Positions 10,882-22,604 of a stretch of 64,000 nt of DNA are shown one piece after another. The notes beneath the pieces are model-generated. The model was given only the letters and a program-made list of their open reading frames with translations. It had not been told where the DNA came from and made no database searches. Made by a program: the position numbers and the translations under genes. The stretch is from Brenneria alni (GTDB lineage: Bacteria; Pseudomonadota; Gammaproteobacteria; Enterobacterales; Enterobacteriaceae), in NCBI RefSeq assembly GCF_003666245.1, contig NZ_MJLZ01000001.1:186001-250000 (forward strand). The letters run 5' to 3'. Position 1 is the first letter of the stretch. Each line of letters opens with the position of its first letter.

Positions 10882-11841
10882 ATGATCAAACTCGGTATCG
10901 TGATGGACCCCATTGACGCCATCAATATCAAGAAAGACACCAGCTTCGCCATGCTACTGGAAGCACAGCGTCGTGGCTGGGAACTGCATTACATGGAGAT
11001 GAACGACCTCTATCTTCATGCGGGCGCAGCCCGCGCCACCACCCGTCGCCTGAACGTGCAGTACGATTATGATGGCTGGTATGACTTCTCCGGCGAGCAG
11101 GATATCGCGCTGGAAGAGCTGGATGTGATTCTGATGCGTAAAGATCCGCCGTTCGATACGGAGTTTATTTACGCCACCTATATTTTGGAACGTGCGGAAG
11201 AGAAAGGGACACTAATAGTCAATAAACCGCAGAGCCTGCGCGACTGCAACGAAAAGCTGTTCACCGCCTGGTTCGCGCATCTGACGCCGGATACGCTGGT
11301 GACCCGTAGTGCGGATAAGCTGCGTCAATTCCACCAGAAACACGGCGACGTCATTCTGAAGCCGCTGGATGGTATGGGCGGCGCCTCTATTTTCCGTTTG
11401 AAACAAGATGACGCCAATGTCTCGGTCATCATTGAAACGTTGACCGAACATGGCAACCGCTACTGTATGGCACAGAACTATCTACCAGCGATTAAAGAGG
11501 GTGATAAGCGCGTGCTGGTCATCGACGGAGAACCCGTACCTTACTGCCTGGCCCGTATCCCCAAAAGCGGTGAAACACGCGGTAACCTGGCCGCTGGCGG
11601 ACGTGGAGAGGCCCGTCCGTTGAGCGAAAGCGACTGGCGGATCGCCCGTGATGTTGCCCCAACGCTGAAGCAGAAAGGACTGATTTTTGTTGGTTTGGAT
11701 ATCATTGGCGATCGTCTGACGGAAATCAATGTCACCAGCCCAACCTGCGTACGTGAAATCGAAGCGGCGTACCCGGATGTCTCTATCACCGGAATGCTGA
11801 TGAATGCGATTGAAAAACGTCTGGCTGCGCGCAACAACTGA
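10882..11841 (+). CDS. gshB: Glutathione synthetase
   Basis: GshB joins gamma-glutamylcysteine and glycine, with ATP, to complete glutathione. The 319-residue product is an ATP-grasp enzyme. It begins MIKLGIVMDPIDAINIKKDT and has the ATP-binding strand ILKPLDGMGGASIFR and the metal/ATP segment LDIIGDRLTEINVTSPT. A good GGAGAAA ribosome site precedes the ATG. It lies in the conserved rsmE-gshB-yqgE-ruvX series. Confidence 0.97.
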   Translation: MIKLGIVMDPIDAINIKKDTSFAMLLEAQRRGWELHYMEMNDLYLHAGAARATTRRLNVQYDYDGWYDFSGEQDIALEELDVILMRKDPPFDTEFIYATYILERAEEKGTLIVNKPQSLRDCNEKLFTAWFAHLTPDTLVTRSADKLRQFHQKHGDVILKPLDGMGGASIFRLKQDDANVSVIIETLTEHGNRYCMAQNYLPAIKEGDKRVLVIDGEPVPYCLARIPKSGETRGNLAAGGRGEARPLSESDWRIARDVAPTLKQKGLIFVGLDIIGDRLTEINVTSPTCVREIEAAYPDVSITGMLMNAIEKRLAARNN

Positions 11842-11945
11842 TGCATTCACCGGCGATATCTTCAGCCAGAATGCCTGAACGCCCGGCTCGTCTTTTGTTG
11901 GCGGGCCGATTATCAAACGCCGACAGAGATTGATAAAAACACATA

Positions 11946-12509
11946 ATGAATCTACAGCATCACTTTCTCATTGCTATGCCAGCACTACAGGATCCGGTAT
12001 TTAGGCGTTCGGTGGTCTATATCTGCGAACATAATAAAGACGGCGCCATGGGGTTGATCATCAACAAACCGATGGAACAGTTTACTGTGGAAAATGTGCT
12101 AAAAAAGCTGAAGATAGACCCAACACCACGTGATCCGTCGATCCGCCTGGATAAGCCTGTTTTTGCAGGCGGGCCGTTGGCTGACGATCGCGGATTTATC
12201 CTGCATACGCCTTGCTCTGGTTTTGGTTCAAGCATCGGTATTTCAGGGGACACCATGATCACCACCTCGAAAGATGTGCTGGAGACATTGGGAACCGCGG
12301 ATCAACCCAAAAACACGCTGGTTGCACTGGGCTATTCCGCCTGGGATAAAGGCCAGCTCGAAAACGAACTGCTGGACAACGCCTGGCTGACCACACCGGC
12401 GGATAAAGAGATCTTGTTTCACACGCCGATTGCGGAACGCTGGCGTGCCGCCGCAAAAAAAATGGGGGTTGATATTTATAATATCGCCGCAGAAGCAGGG
12501 CACGCCTGA
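11946..12509 (+). CDS. yqgE: YqgE/AlgH family protein
   Basis: A 187-residue member of the UPF0301 (YqgE/AlgH) family. It contains the family signature regions [20 protein letters not shown] and GLIINKPM. Its biochemical function is not established. The stop codon overlaps the ruvX start by one base (TGATG), so translation of the two is coupled. Confidence 0.94.
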   Translation: MNLQHHFLIAMPALQDPVFRRSVVYICEHNKDGAMGLIINKPMEQFTVENVLKKLKIDPTPRDPSIRLDKPVFAGGPLADDRGFILHTPCSGFGSSIGISGDTMITTSKDVLETLGTADQPKNTLVALGYSAWDKGQLENELLDNAWLTTPADKEILFHTPIAERWRAAAKKMGVDIYNIAAEAGHA

Positions 12510-12931
12510 TGTCAAGCCGAACCATTCTTGCCTTTGATTTCGGAACCAAAAGCATTGGCGTTGCTATCGGCCAGGAGATAACGCGTACGGCCCGTCCGCT
12601 GACGTCGTTTAAAGCACAGGACGGCATACCCGACTGGCAAAAAATAGAAAAGCTGTTGTCAGAATGGCAACCGGCGCTGGTGGTGGTGGGCCTGCCGCTC
12701 AATATGGACGGCACAGAACAGCCGCTCACTGCACGAGCACGAAAATTCGCCAATCGCCTGCATGGCCGTTTCGGTGTTCAGATTGTCCTTCATGACGAAC
12801 GACTGAGCACGGTGGAAGCGCGTGCCGATCTATTTGAACGCGGCGGCTTCCGGGCGTTGGATAAGGGCAGCGTTGATGCCGTATCAGCAGTTATTATTTT
12901 GGAAAGCTGGTTTGAAGGGCAAAATCAGTAA
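12509..12931 (+). CDS. ruvX: RuvX/YqgF, RNase H-fold nuclease for pre-16S rRNA
   Basis: YqgF/RuvX takes part in maturation of the 5' end of 16S rRNA and has a Holliday-junction-resolvase-like fold. The 140-residue protein has the catalytic strand [15 protein letters not shown] near the N-terminus, [10 protein letters not shown], and the late acidic motif [10 protein letters not shown]. All are typical of the family. It ends the rightward rsmE-gshB-yqgE-ruvX unit. Confidence 0.95.
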   Translation: MSSRTILAFDFGTKSIGVAIGQEITRTARPLTSFKAQDGIPDWQKIEKLLSEWQPALVVVGLPLNMDGTEQPLTARARKFANRLHGRFGVQIVLHDERLSTVEARADLFERGGFRALDKGSVDAVSAVIILESWFEGQNQ

Positions 12932-12951
12932 GGGAAGAACATTTAGCATCC

Positions 12952-12975
12952 GTGTGCCCCATAATCAGGGCACAC
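12952..12975. terminator. Hairpin between ruvX and fbp
   Basis: A perfect 8-bp stem GTGTGCCC/GGGCACAC with an 8-base loop, in the gap between the convergent genes ruvX and fbp. No T-tract follows immediately, so a role as terminator is likely by position only. Confidence 0.45.
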
Positions 12976-13034
12976 TGCCGGGTTACCTTTATTTCTCCGG
13001 TATCCCGGATTAAGACGAGGAAGGAGCCTGTTAG

Positions 13035-14039
13035 TTATTCATCCGGGAAGTCACGGATAAAACGTTCCACGTCATTAACCATCGATTCCGTCCCCACAAA
13101 GAAAGGCGAACGCTGGTGCAGCCTCTCCGGCGTAATGTCCAGAATCCGGTTTTTACCATCGCTGGCTTTACCCCCCGCCTGTTCCGCCAGAAACGCCATC
13201 GGGTTGCATTCGTACAACAGACGAAGTTTGCCTTTCGGGTAACTCGCCGTGCTTGGATAGAGATAAATGCCGCCTTTCAGCAGGTTACGGTGAAAATCCG
13301 CCACCAGAGAGCCGATATAGCGTGAGGTATAAGGACGCAACGTCGCTTCGTCCTGCTCCTGACAGTATTTAATGTATTTCTTCACTCCCTGGGGAAACTT
13401 GATGTAGTTGCCTTCGTTGATGGAGTACATATTCCCTTTTTCCGGGAAGCAAACTTTTTCATGTGACAGGCAGAACACACCAAGAGACGGGTCGTAGGTA
13501 AACGCATGTACGCCGTGACCGGTGGTGTACACCAGCATGGTGGAAGAACCATAAACAATGTAGCCTGCGGCAACCTGTTTATTACCCGGTTGCAGGAAAT
13601 CCTCTTCCGTAACCGACTGTCCCAGAGGGGTGATACGGCGGTAAATAGAGAATATGGTGCCAACGGATACGTTAACATCAATGTTAGAAGATCCATCCAG
13701 CGGATCCATCAAAACCACATATTTAGCGTTTTCAGCCCGATCGCCTTCGAAAATGACAATATCATCCTCTTCTTCAGAAGCAATACCGGCAACTTCACCA
13801 CGCGCTTTTAAAGCCGCTTTCAATTTCTCATTGGCGTACAGATCGAGCTTCATCTGTACTTCACCCTGAATATTGGAAATACCGCTGGTACCCAAGATAT
13901 CAACCAGGCCCGCTTTGTTAATATCGCGGTGAATGATTTTGGCACCCAGTTTAATCGCTGACAGCAGCGCGGTAAGCTCACCAGTGGCATGAGAGAAATC
14001 GTGCTGTTTTTCGACGATAAATTCGCCTAACGTTTTCAT
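13035..14039 (-). CDS. fbp: Fructose-1,6-bisphosphatase class 1
   Basis: Fbp removes the 1-phosphate of fructose-1,6-bisphosphate in gluconeogenesis. The 334-residue product carries the metal-binding motif [12 protein letters not shown] and the substrate-binding segments seen in class 1 enzymes. The open frame extends upstream to 14117, but [21 protein letters not shown] is the family N-terminus, giving ATG 14039. It is divergent from mpl, the order seen in E. coli. Confidence 0.96.
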   Translation of the reverse strand: MKTLGEFIVEKQHDFSHATGELTALLSAIKLGAKIIHRDINKAGLVDILGTSGISNIQGEVQMKLDLYANEKLKAALKARGEVAGIASEEEDDIVIFEGDRAENAKYVVLMDPLDGSSNIDVNVSVGTIFSIYRRITPLGQSVTEEDFLQPGNKQVAAGYIVYGSSTMLVYTTGHGVHAFTYDPSLGVFCLSHEKVCFPEKGNMYSINEGNYIKFPQGVKKYIKYCQEQDEATLRPYTSRYIGSLVADFHRNLLKGGIYLYPSTASYPKGKLRLLYECNPMAFLAEQAGGKASDGKNRILDITPERLHQRSPFFVGTESMVNDVERFIRDFPDE

Positions 14040-14208
14040 AACACTATTCCAGAGTCTGCGGATAAAAGGCGGTCTCATAGATATACCGCCAAAGTTTGCG
14101 TATGCAGTGTAGCCCAAAGGGAAAGTGAGTTCCTAGTCAAATCCATTTCTTATGACGGATTCATAGCGGTAGAATGTGCACAGACTCACTGTTATAGATG
14201 GAAACTGT

Positions 14209-15594
14209 ATGCGTATTCATATTTTAGGTATCTGCGGCACTTTTATGGGCGGTCTGGCGCTGCTGGCCCGCTCGTTAGGGCATCAGGTAACAGGTTCAGA
14301 TGCGAACGTTTATCCTCCCATGAGTACCTTACTGGAAGAACAGGGGATCACGCTGATTCAGGGATACGATCCTACTCAGCTCGAACCGGCGCCCGATCTG
14401 CTGATTGTGGGCAATGCGATGACGCGTGGCAACCCTTGTGTAGAAGCCATGCTGGAACAAGGACTGCCTTATGTGTCCGGGCCACAGTGGCTACATGATT
14501 ATGTCCTGCGCGATCGCTGGGTGATTGCAGTTGCCGGGACCCACGGCAAGACCACCACGGCGGGAATGGTCACCTGGATTCTGGAAGATTGCGGTTATCA
14601 GCCGGGTTTTGTGATTGGAGGCGTACCGGGAAACTTTACCGTCTCGGCACGTTTAGGCGATAGCCCGTTTATGGTGATCGAGGCCGATGAATATGATTGC
14701 GCCTTCTTTGACAAACGGTCTAAATTCGTTCATTACCGCCCCCGCACCCTGGTTCTGAATAACCTGGAGTTTGACCATGCCGATATTTTCGACGATCTGA
14801 AAGCCATCCAGAAACAGTTCCACCATCTTGTGCGTCTGGTGCCCGGCAGTGGGAAAATCATCCTGCCGACCAACGATGTTCACTTGAAACAGGTTATGGC
14901 GATGGGATGCTGGAGTGAGCAGGAACTGGTCGGTGAAGAGGGCGTCTGGAGAGCGAAGAAAGTATCCACCGATGCCAGCGAGTATCAGGTTTATCTGAAT
15001 GGTGAACAGGTCGGTGAAGTGCACTGGGGTTTGGTTGGCGAACACAACATGCATAACGGACTGATGGCCATTGCCGCAGCACATCACGTCGGCGTGCTTC
15101 CTGTTGATGCCTGCCGTGCGCTGGGCGGGTTTATTAATGCCCGCCGCCGCCTTGAATTACGTGGTAGCGCACACGGCGTTACTGTATATGATGATTTTGC
15201 TCACCATCCTACCGCGATACTGGCGACATTGGCCGCCCTGCGTGGCAAAGTCGGCGGGACAGCCCGCATTCTGGCGGTGCTTGAACCCCGATCCAATACT
15301 ATGAAGATGGGAATGTGTAAAAACGAACTCGCCCCATCACTGGGTCGCGCCGATGAGGTCTTTTTATTCCAGCCCCAGCATATTCCCTGGCAGGTCGCCG
15401 AAGTGGCTGAATCCTGCATGCAGCCAGCACACTGGAGCGCCGATATCGACATGCTGGTGGACATGATTATGAAAACGGCCCAGCCAGGCGATCACATTCT
15501 GGTAATGAGTAACGGGGGGTTCAGTGACATCCATAATAAGTTGTTGGATGCATTGAAGAATAAAGCGTTAGCAGAAATCGCCGCAGAAAAATAG
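14209..15594 (+). CDS. mpl: UDP-MurNAc:L-Ala-gamma-D-Glu-meso-Dap ligase
   Basis: Mpl recycles peptidoglycan by linking the murein tripeptide to UDP-MurNAc, avoiding stepwise resynthesis. The 461-residue protein is a Mur ligase. It has an N-terminal nucleotide-binding GICGTFMGGLALLAR, the P-loop GTHGKTTTAGM, the EADEYDCAF motif and DDFAHHPTA in the C-terminal domain. The start MRIHILGICGTF at 14209 is preferred over an upstream frame opening at 14176. Confidence 0.96.
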   Translation: MRIHILGICGTFMGGLALLARSLGHQVTGSDANVYPPMSTLLEEQGITLIQGYDPTQLEPAPDLLIVGNAMTRGNPCVEAMLEQGLPYVSGPQWLHDYVLRDRWVIAVAGTHGKTTTAGMVTWILEDCGYQPGFVIGGVPGNFTVSARLGDSPFMVIEADEYDCAFFDKRSKFVHYRPRTLVLNNLEFDHADIFDDLKAIQKQFHHLVRLVPGSGKIILPTNDVHLKQVMAMGCWSEQELVGEEGVWRAKKVSTDASEYQVYLNGEQVGEVHWGLVGEHNMHNGLMAIAAAHHVGVLPVDACRALGGFINARRRLELRGSAHGVTVYDDFAHHPTAILATLAALRGKVGGTARILAVLEPRSNTMKMGMCKNELAPSLGRADEVFLFQPQHIPWQVAEVAESCMQPAHWSADIDMLVDMIMKTAQPGDHILVMSNGGFSDIHNKLLDALKNKALAEIAAEK

Positions 15595-15602
15595 CAACCA
15601 GC

Positions 15603-15631
15603 AAAAAGGACGGGAAATCCGTCCTTTTTTT
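15603..15631. terminator. Bidirectional terminator between mpl and purA
   Basis: AAAAAGGACGG/CCGTCCTTTTTTT with a 5-base loop. An A-tract lies on one side and a T-tract on the other, so it can end both the rightward mpl and the leftward purA transcripts. Confidence 0.85.
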
Positions 15632-15653
15632 CTTATGCATATCGATCGGCAGA

Positions 15654-16985
<1,332 letters not shown>

Positions 16986-17051
16986 CTAACATCTCACTTG
17001 CTCGTTTTCAGTACTTTTAGCACACGTTTGCGCACATTTTTCAGATGAATT

Positions 17052-17252
17052 TTAACTGCCCATGCGGCTACGCAACATATAGTAGACAACACATCCAGCA
17101 ACCACTATTCCACCGCCAAAACGCCGTAATGTGTTATCAGGCAACTGCGCCATTGCCAAAATCATTCGCCGCCAGATACGGGGAAACAGCAAGGGGCCAA
17201 GCCCTTCGATAATCAGCACCAGTCCCAGAGCCATCCACACGGTTGTATTCAT
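17052..17252 (-). CDS. yjeT: Small inner-membrane protein YjeT (DUF2065)
   Basis: A 66-residue DUF2065 protein with two hydrophobic segments (WMALGLVLIIEGLGPLLF, then GGGIVVAGCVVYYML), so it is probably an integral inner-membrane protein. Its function is unknown. The open frame extends upstream to 17357 into repeat sequence, but the homologous start is MNTTVWMALG at 17252. It sits downstream of hflC and upstream of purA, as in E. coli. Confidence 0.9.
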   Translation of the reverse strand: MNTTVWMALGLVLIIEGLGPLLFPRIWRRMILAMAQLPDNTLRRFGGGIVVAGCVVYYMLRSRMGS

Positions 17253-17269
17253 AACAAAACTCCATAAAA

Positions 17270-17345
17270 AAATCGCCGGGAGCGATTTTAAACGTCGCCT
17301 GCGACGGCCCGGAGGGTGGCGGGCAGGATAGCCCGCCATAAAAAA
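17270..17345. repeat. REP-like GC-rich hairpin repeat, copy 3 (diverged)
   Basis: It has the same layout as 254-320: a CGGGAGCGATTTTAAACG lead, a palindrome CGTCGCCTGCGACG, then GGCCCGGAGGGTGGCGGGCA and AGCCCGCCATAAAAA. Compensating base changes keep the stem, so the secondary structure is what is conserved. Confidence 0.7.
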
Positions 17346-17512
17346 GCCCGTATACACGGGCTGAGGTTGCTGACAAAGTAGCCTGTATGCCTGAGATACA
17401 CGGGCCTAGCGTACCGAGGGGCGCTCCGGCGGCTTACGCCGCTACGACCCCTCAGCACGCTCTCCCTAATAAGGAACTTTGTCAATGGTCTGAGCCCGTA
17501 TACACGGGCTTT
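17343..17512. mobile_element. MITE-like 170-bp inverted-repeat element
   Basis: The ends are imperfect inverted repeats of about 37 bases. The left arm reads AAAGCCCGTATACACGGGCT followed by GAGGTTGCTGACAAAGT. The right arm, read on the other strand, is AAAGCCCGTGTATACGGGCT followed by CAGACCATTGACAAAGT. Each arm also contains its own AGCCCGTATACACGGGCT palindrome. The middle carries further GC-rich palindromes and no coding frame. The motif TTTGTCAATGGTCTGAGC in the right arm recurs exactly at 45184-45201. Confidence 0.7.
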
Positions 17513-17536
17513 AGTTGGTTTTACGCGAAAAGAGAC

Positions 17537-18526
17537 TTAACGACGGAGCGTCGTATCCGGCGATTTCATATAGCGGAAGAAATCACTGTCCGGACTCAGC
17601 ACCATTATATCCTGATTAGAACTGAAGCTGCTTTCATACGCACGCAAGCTACGAATGAAAGAGTAGAAATCAGGATCTTCGCTGAATGCGTTGGCAAACA
17701 ACTTCGCCGCTTCCGCATCGCCTTCACCGCGGGTAATTCGCCCCTGACGCTCGGCTTCCGCCAGTGTGCGGGTGACTTCATAATCGGCAGCCGCTTTTAA
17801 CTTCTCGGCTTCTTCCTGACCTTGTGAACGATGGCGACGTGCTACCGCTTCACGTTCTGCACGCATACGTTGGTAAATGGCATCAGACACTTCTGTCGGC
17901 AGGTTAATCTGTTTAATCCGCACATCAATTACTTCGATGCCCAGCGCAGCCATACTGTTCGGGTTAACGTGCGGTTGGGTGCCGGTCGTTTCCTCTGCAA
18001 CACGGGCCGCTGCTGAAGCAATGGCGTTATCCGCTTCGGTTGTTTCGCCCGTCCCGGTATTCAATGCGTCACGCACATCGGTCATCAACTGACCACGCGA
18101 ATCGGTAACGATGCCTTTTAGATCCAGACGGCCAATCTCTGAACGCAGACGGTCGCTGAATTTACGTTTCAACAGCACTTCCGCCTGAGAAACATCACCG
18201 CCGCCGGTCGCCAGATAATAACGGCTGAAATCGCTGATTCGCCATTTGATATAGGAATCAATGATCAGGTCTTTCTGCTCTTTGGTAATAAAGCGATCAG
18301 CCTGATTTTCCATCGTCTGAATACGAGCATCCAGCATCTTCACCGAATCAATAAACGGGATCTTAAACTGTAACCCCGGTACATAAATCAGCGGCTTGTT
18401 TTCATCATCACGCAATACTTTACCGAAACGCATCACGATGCCACGCTGGCCTTCCTGCACCACAAACAGTGACGCATAGACCACCACCAGTACCAGGATC
18501 AGGATAAATAGTAAGGGCTTACGCAT
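17537..18526 (-). CDS. hflC: HflC, SPFH protein of the FtsH-modulating complex
   Basis: HflC pairs with HflK in a large inner-membrane complex that surrounds and modulates the FtsH protease. The 329-residue product has one N-terminal membrane segment (LLFILILVLVVVYASLFVV), then the SPFH/band-7 domain (EGQRGIVMRFGKV onward) and a long charged helix rich in EAE repeats. The gap to hflK is 3 bases, so they are co-translated. Confidence 0.97.
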   Translation of the reverse strand: MRKPLLFILILVLVVVYASLFVVQEGQRGIVMRFGKVLRDDENKPLIYVPGLQFKIPFIDSVKMLDARIQTMENQADRFITKEQKDLIIDSYIKWRISDFSRYYLATGGGDVSQAEVLLKRKFSDRLRSEIGRLDLKGIVTDSRGQLMTDVRDALNTGTGETTEADNAIASAAARVAEETTGTQPHVNPNSMAALGIEVIDVRIKQINLPTEVSDAIYQRMRAEREAVARRHRSQGQEEAEKLKAAADYEVTRTLAEAERQGRITRGEGDAEAAKLFANAFSEDPDFYSFIRSLRAYESSFSSNQDIMVLSPDSDFFRYMKSPDTTLRR

Positions 18527-18529
18527 TAA

Positions 18530-19789
18530 TTATTCTCTCCCTACTCGAGTGAGGTCATCACGTTGCGCATTTGCTCTGCGCTGATCCATGATATTTCCGT
18601 TGTTGCTGCTTCGTGTCTGGCTGGTGCTCGCCCCGCTGTTACCCGTTGCAGGCAAACGCAACGGATTGGCGCTACTGCTGTTGCCTGGCGTATTATCGCC
18701 GCTGCCTTGTCCGCGCAGCATCTGATCCAGCGGCAACACCATCAGGTTCCCGCCTTTGTCATTAACCAACACCTTACGGGTATGGCTCAGAACACGCTCC
18801 ATCGTTTCGATATACAAACGCTCACGAGTAATTTCAGGGGCGGCGATATATTCTGGCAACACTTTGGCAAAACGGGCCACTTCACCCTGAGCTTCCAGAA
18901 CGGTGCGGGTTTTATAAGCACGCGACTCTTCCAGAATACGCTGGGCCTGACCATTGGCGCGCGGCTGAACCTCATTCGCATAGGCTTCTGCTTCACGAAT
19001 GTATTGCTGCTCGTTTTCACGGGCGGCAATGGCGTCGTCAAACGCGGCCTTGACTTCTTCCGGCGGACGAGCAGTCTGGAAGTTAACGTCCAGCAGGGTT
19101 ATCCCCATATTGTAAGGACGTACCGTTTCTTCAAGCACACGCTGAGTGTCAGTACGCACGACTGTTCGACCTTCAGTCAGGATCTTATCCATCGTGTATT
19201 TACCGATCACGCCACGCAAAGCGCTGTCTGTCGCCTGACGCAGGCTATCATCCGCATTCGTCACGCTAAACAGATAACGTTCAGGTTCCGTCACACGGTA
19301 CTGAACGTTCATTTCAACGCGAACCACGTTCTCGTCCGACGTCAGCATCACGCCAGACGTTGCCAGTTCACGTACGGATTCCACGTTAACGGCTCTGACA
19401 GAATCAATAAATGTTGGCTTCCAGTTAAGACCGGGTTCAACCTGATGGCTGAATTTACCAAAGCGCGTTACCACACCACGCTCTGCTTCTTTGATGGTAT
19501 AAAAACCACTGGCTGCCCAGATGACGACAGCCGCAACCGCGACAATGCCGACAACGCGATCCCCAAGGCCAGAACCCCCAGAAGTCCCGCCGTTGCTGGA
19601 GCCAGCGCCTTTTCCCCCTCCCAGATCGCTGAGTTTTTTACTCAGTTTACGGAAGATATCGTCCAGATCCGGTGGCCCTTGATCTCGGCCACCTTTATTA
19701 TTATTTCCGCCAGAGTTGCCGCTATTATTATTGCTGCTCCCCCACGGGTCGCGGTCCTGTCCGTTATTACCGGGCTGATTCCACGCCAT
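18530..19789 (-). CDS. hflK: HflK, SPFH protein of the FtsH-modulating complex
   Basis: The partner of HflC, 419 residues long. A Gly/Asn-rich cytoplasmic N-terminus (NNNSGNSGGNNNKGGRDQGPP) precedes one membrane segment (VVGIVAVAAVVIWAASGFY). The SPFH domain and a Gln/Asn-rich C-terminal tail follow. This is the known HflK layout. It is part of the amiB-mutL-miaA-hfq-hflX-hflK-hflC leftward superoperon. Confidence 0.97.
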   Translation of the reverse strand: MAWNQPGNNGQDRDPWGSSNNNSGNSGGNNNKGGRDQGPPDLDDIFRKLSKKLSDLGGGKGAGSSNGGTSGGSGLGDRVVGIVAVAAVVIWAASGFYTIKEAERGVVTRFGKFSHQVEPGLNWKPTFIDSVRAVNVESVRELATSGVMLTSDENVVRVEMNVQYRVTEPERYLFSVTNADDSLRQATDSALRGVIGKYTMDKILTEGRTVVRTDTQRVLEETVRPYNMGITLLDVNFQTARPPEEVKAAFDDAIAARENEQQYIREAEAYANEVQPRANGQAQRILEESRAYKTRTVLEAQGEVARFAKVLPEYIAAPEITRERLYIETMERVLSHTRKVLVNDKGGNLMVLPLDQMLRGQGSGDNTPGNSSSANPLRLPATGNSGASTSQTRSSNNGNIMDQRRANAQRDDLTRVGRE

Positions 19790-19880
19790 GTTTTAGCTCC
19801 ATTCTTTATGATAGATGTTCTTCAGGTTCAATATCCCAGAGTCCGTCAGGCTATTTCGCCGTTCAGACAGTTTCTGCCAG

Positions 19881-21161
19881 TCAGACAATATAGCCCGTCA
19901 GTTCCTGTTCTTGTTTACAGAGGCGGCACCAGTCAGCAATCGGCATACGAACCACCAAACCGATATGACCGTCCTCTTCAATCCACTCTTTTTCTATCGC
20001 CTGAAGCTGGTAAAAACGGCTGCGCAAACGTCCGGCCTGAGGGGGAAGGCTCAATGAATATTGCGCAATTTCCCCGGACAGCCGCTCAGTCAACGCTTGA
20101 AATAGCAACGAAATACCTTCACCGGTTTGTGCTGAAAGCCAGATTCTGACCGGTAAATTTTCTTCGTTGCGATCGATACGCGGTACAAAATCTTCCAGCA
20201 TATCAATCTTATTCATTACTAACAGCACAGGAATTTCATCAGCTTCAATTTCTGCCAACACCGTATCTACCGCGGCAATATTCTCGTCAAGACGAGGATC
20301 GGCGGCGTCCACAACATGCAACAACAGAGATGCCTGACGCGTTTCCTGTAATGTAGCCTTAAACGCAGCCACCAAATCGTGCGGTAACTGCCGGATAAAA
20401 CCTACGGTATCCGCCAACACCGTATCACCGACATCATCCACCTCAATACGGCGCAATGTGGGATCCAGCGTGGCAAATAATTGATCGGCAACATACACGC
20501 CAGCCGATGTTATCTTATTAAACAGCGTGGATTTACCGGCGTTGGTATAACCCACCAGCGAAACCGTGGGCACATCAGCACGGACTCGTGCCCTGCGCCC
20601 TTGTTCGCGCTGTTTCTCCACCCGTTCGAGACGGGACAAAATCTGGCTGATGCGATTGCGCAGCAAACGGCGGTCAGTTTCAAGCTGGGTTTCCCCCGGG
20701 CCACGCAAACCGATGCCCCCTTTTTGTCGCTCAAGGTGCGTCCAGCCACGAACTAACCGGGTGGCAAGGTGACGCAACTGCGCCAGCTCTACCTGTAATT
20801 TACCTTCGTGGGTACGTGCACGCTGGGCAAAAATATCCAGAATCAACCCTGTACGGTCAATCACCCGACACTCGCATAACCGTTCCAGGTTACGTTCCTG
20901 AGCAGGTGTCAAAGCATGATCAAACAGCACCACAAAAGCGTTTGTATCTTTTACTGCCTGAGCAATTTCTTCGGCTTTGCCTTCGCCAACAAAATATTTG
21001 GGGTGAGGCACCTTACGACTGCCGGTAATAACCTGCAATGACTCAATTCCTGCAGAAGAAACCAGGGACTCAAACTCCAGCAGGTCTTCCGTATCTTTAT
21101 CTTGTGAGAAGTAAATATGAACAAGTATGGCCCGTTCACCAGCTTCATAACGGTCAAACAA
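19881..21161 (-). CDS. hflX: Ribosome-splitting GTPase HflX
   Basis: HflX is a translational GTPase-like factor that splits stalled or heat-damaged 70S ribosomes. The 426-residue product has an N-terminal ND1 nucleotide-binding domain, a long coiled-coil ([20 protein letters not shown]) and the G domain: G1 [10 protein letters not shown]3 DTVGF, G4 NKID. It lies between hfq and hflK, with a 91-base gap before hflK. Confidence 0.97.
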   Translation of the reverse strand: MFDRYEAGERAILVHIYFSQDKDTEDLLEFESLVSSAGIESLQVITGSRKVPHPKYFVGEGKAEEIAQAVKDTNAFVVLFDHALTPAQERNLERLCECRVIDRTGLILDIFAQRARTHEGKLQVELAQLRHLATRLVRGWTHLERQKGGIGLRGPGETQLETDRRLLRNRISQILSRLERVEKQREQGRRARVRADVPTVSLVGYTNAGKSTLFNKITSAGVYVADQLFATLDPTLRRIEVDDVGDTVLADTVGFIRQLPHDLVAAFKATLQETRQASLLLHVVDAADPRLDENIAAVDTVLAEIEADEIPVLLVMNKIDMLEDFVPRIDRNEENLPVRIWLSAQTGEGISLLFQALTERLSGEIAQYSLSLPPQAGRLRSRFYQLQAIEKEWIEEDGHIGLVVRMPIADWCRLCKQEQELTGYIV

Positions 21162-21253
21162 GCGGATAACCTCTCAAACAAACAAAAAACACCATAGCGG
21201 GGGATGCGAACCATGCATTCTTTCCCCCCGTCATGGTGAATTGACAATACGCG

Positions 21254-21562
<309 letters not shown>

Positions 21563-21653
21563 TTATTTGTTTGTTGTTTGTAACAAAGAACCTTATGGCT
21601 CTAAAATAACGATGTAAAAACTCGTGCGCTGAGACCTAGCCAATTGTACACAA

Positions 21654-22604
21654 TCACTCATCCGATGCACTAACAACCTGTATTACCTTGCCTAACGCTT
21701 CTTGCGATTTTTCACTGTCCAGCCAACAGACATTGTCCCAACCACGCAACCAGGTCATTTGTCGTTTAGCAAGCTGGCGTGTCGCGCAAACTCCCCGATA
21801 AACCATTTCATCATAACCAATATCACCGGATAAATATGACCACATCTGACGATAGCCAACACAACGAATAGAAGGCAAATCCCTATGCAAATCATGTCGG
21901 GTAAAAAGAACCCGGGCCTCCGCCTCAAAACCTGCCGCTAACATCTGGTGGAAACGCAGTTCAATACGCTGATGCAGCAATTCACGTGTCGCCGGAGCAA
22001 TAGCAAACTGATGAACTCTATAAGGCAGCGCCTCTCCCGTCGTTTTTGTCAGTTCAGTTAAAGTGTTACCTGAAACGAAAAAAACTTCCAGTGCTCGTGA
22101 GAGTCTCTGCGGATCATTTGGATGAATCCGAGACGCGGCAACCGGATCTATCTCACCTAACTGATGATGCATAGCCTCCCAGCCAATGTTCTTCGCCTGC
22201 TCTTCTATGCGTTGCCGAACAGCGGCATCGGCAGAAGGCAGTGGAGATAAACCTTCAAGCAGCGCTTTAAAATAAAGCATCGTCCCCCCCACCAACAGGG
22301 GGATCCGCCCGGCGGCACTGATTTGAGCCATTTCCTGCAACGCATCCCGTCGGAAATCAGCCGCGGAATAGGCTTCCGCCGGGTCGAGGATATCAATCAA
22401 GCGGTGAGGCGCCTGAGCCAATTCTTCCGCACTTGGTTTGGCAGTACCAATATCCATGCCTTTATAAATAAGGGCTGAATCAACACTAATCAACTCTACA
22501 GGCAGGTATTGACGTAATGCCATTGCCAGCGCTGTTTTGCCGGACGCAGTCGGCCCCATAATAAAAATAGCGGGCGGATACGGCGCTTTTTCAAAATCAC
22601 TCAT
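21654..22604 (-). CDS. miaA: tRNA dimethylallyltransferase
   Basis: MiaA adds a dimethylallyl group to A37 of tRNAs that read UNN codons. The 316-residue product has the P-loop [11 protein letters not shown] near residue 17, the [16 protein letters not shown] segment and a C-terminal [18 protein letters not shown] motif. Its start overlaps the end of mutL by 8 bases, implying translational coupling. Confidence 0.97.
   Translation of the reverse strand: MSDFEKAPYPPAIFIMGPTASGKTALAMALRQYLPVELISVDSALIYKGMDIGTAKPSAEELAQAPHRLIDILDPAEAYSAADFRRDALQEMAQISAAGRIPLLVGGTMLYFKALLEGLSPLPSADAAVRQRIEEQAKNIGWEAMHHQLGEIDPVAASRIHPNDPQRLSRALEVFFVSGNTLTELTKTTGEALPYRVHQFAIAPATRELLHQRIELRFHQMLAAGFEAEARVLFTRHDLHRDLPSIRCVGYRQMWSYLSGDIGYDEMVYRGVCATRQLAKRQMTWLRGWDNVCWLDSEKSQEALGKVIQVVSASDE

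Noticed and set aside
18563-20149. A 528-codon plus-strand open frame over hflK/hflX
   Set aside because: It is antisense to two conserved genes, lacks a ribosome site and any recognizable domain; long antisense frames arise from codon bias.
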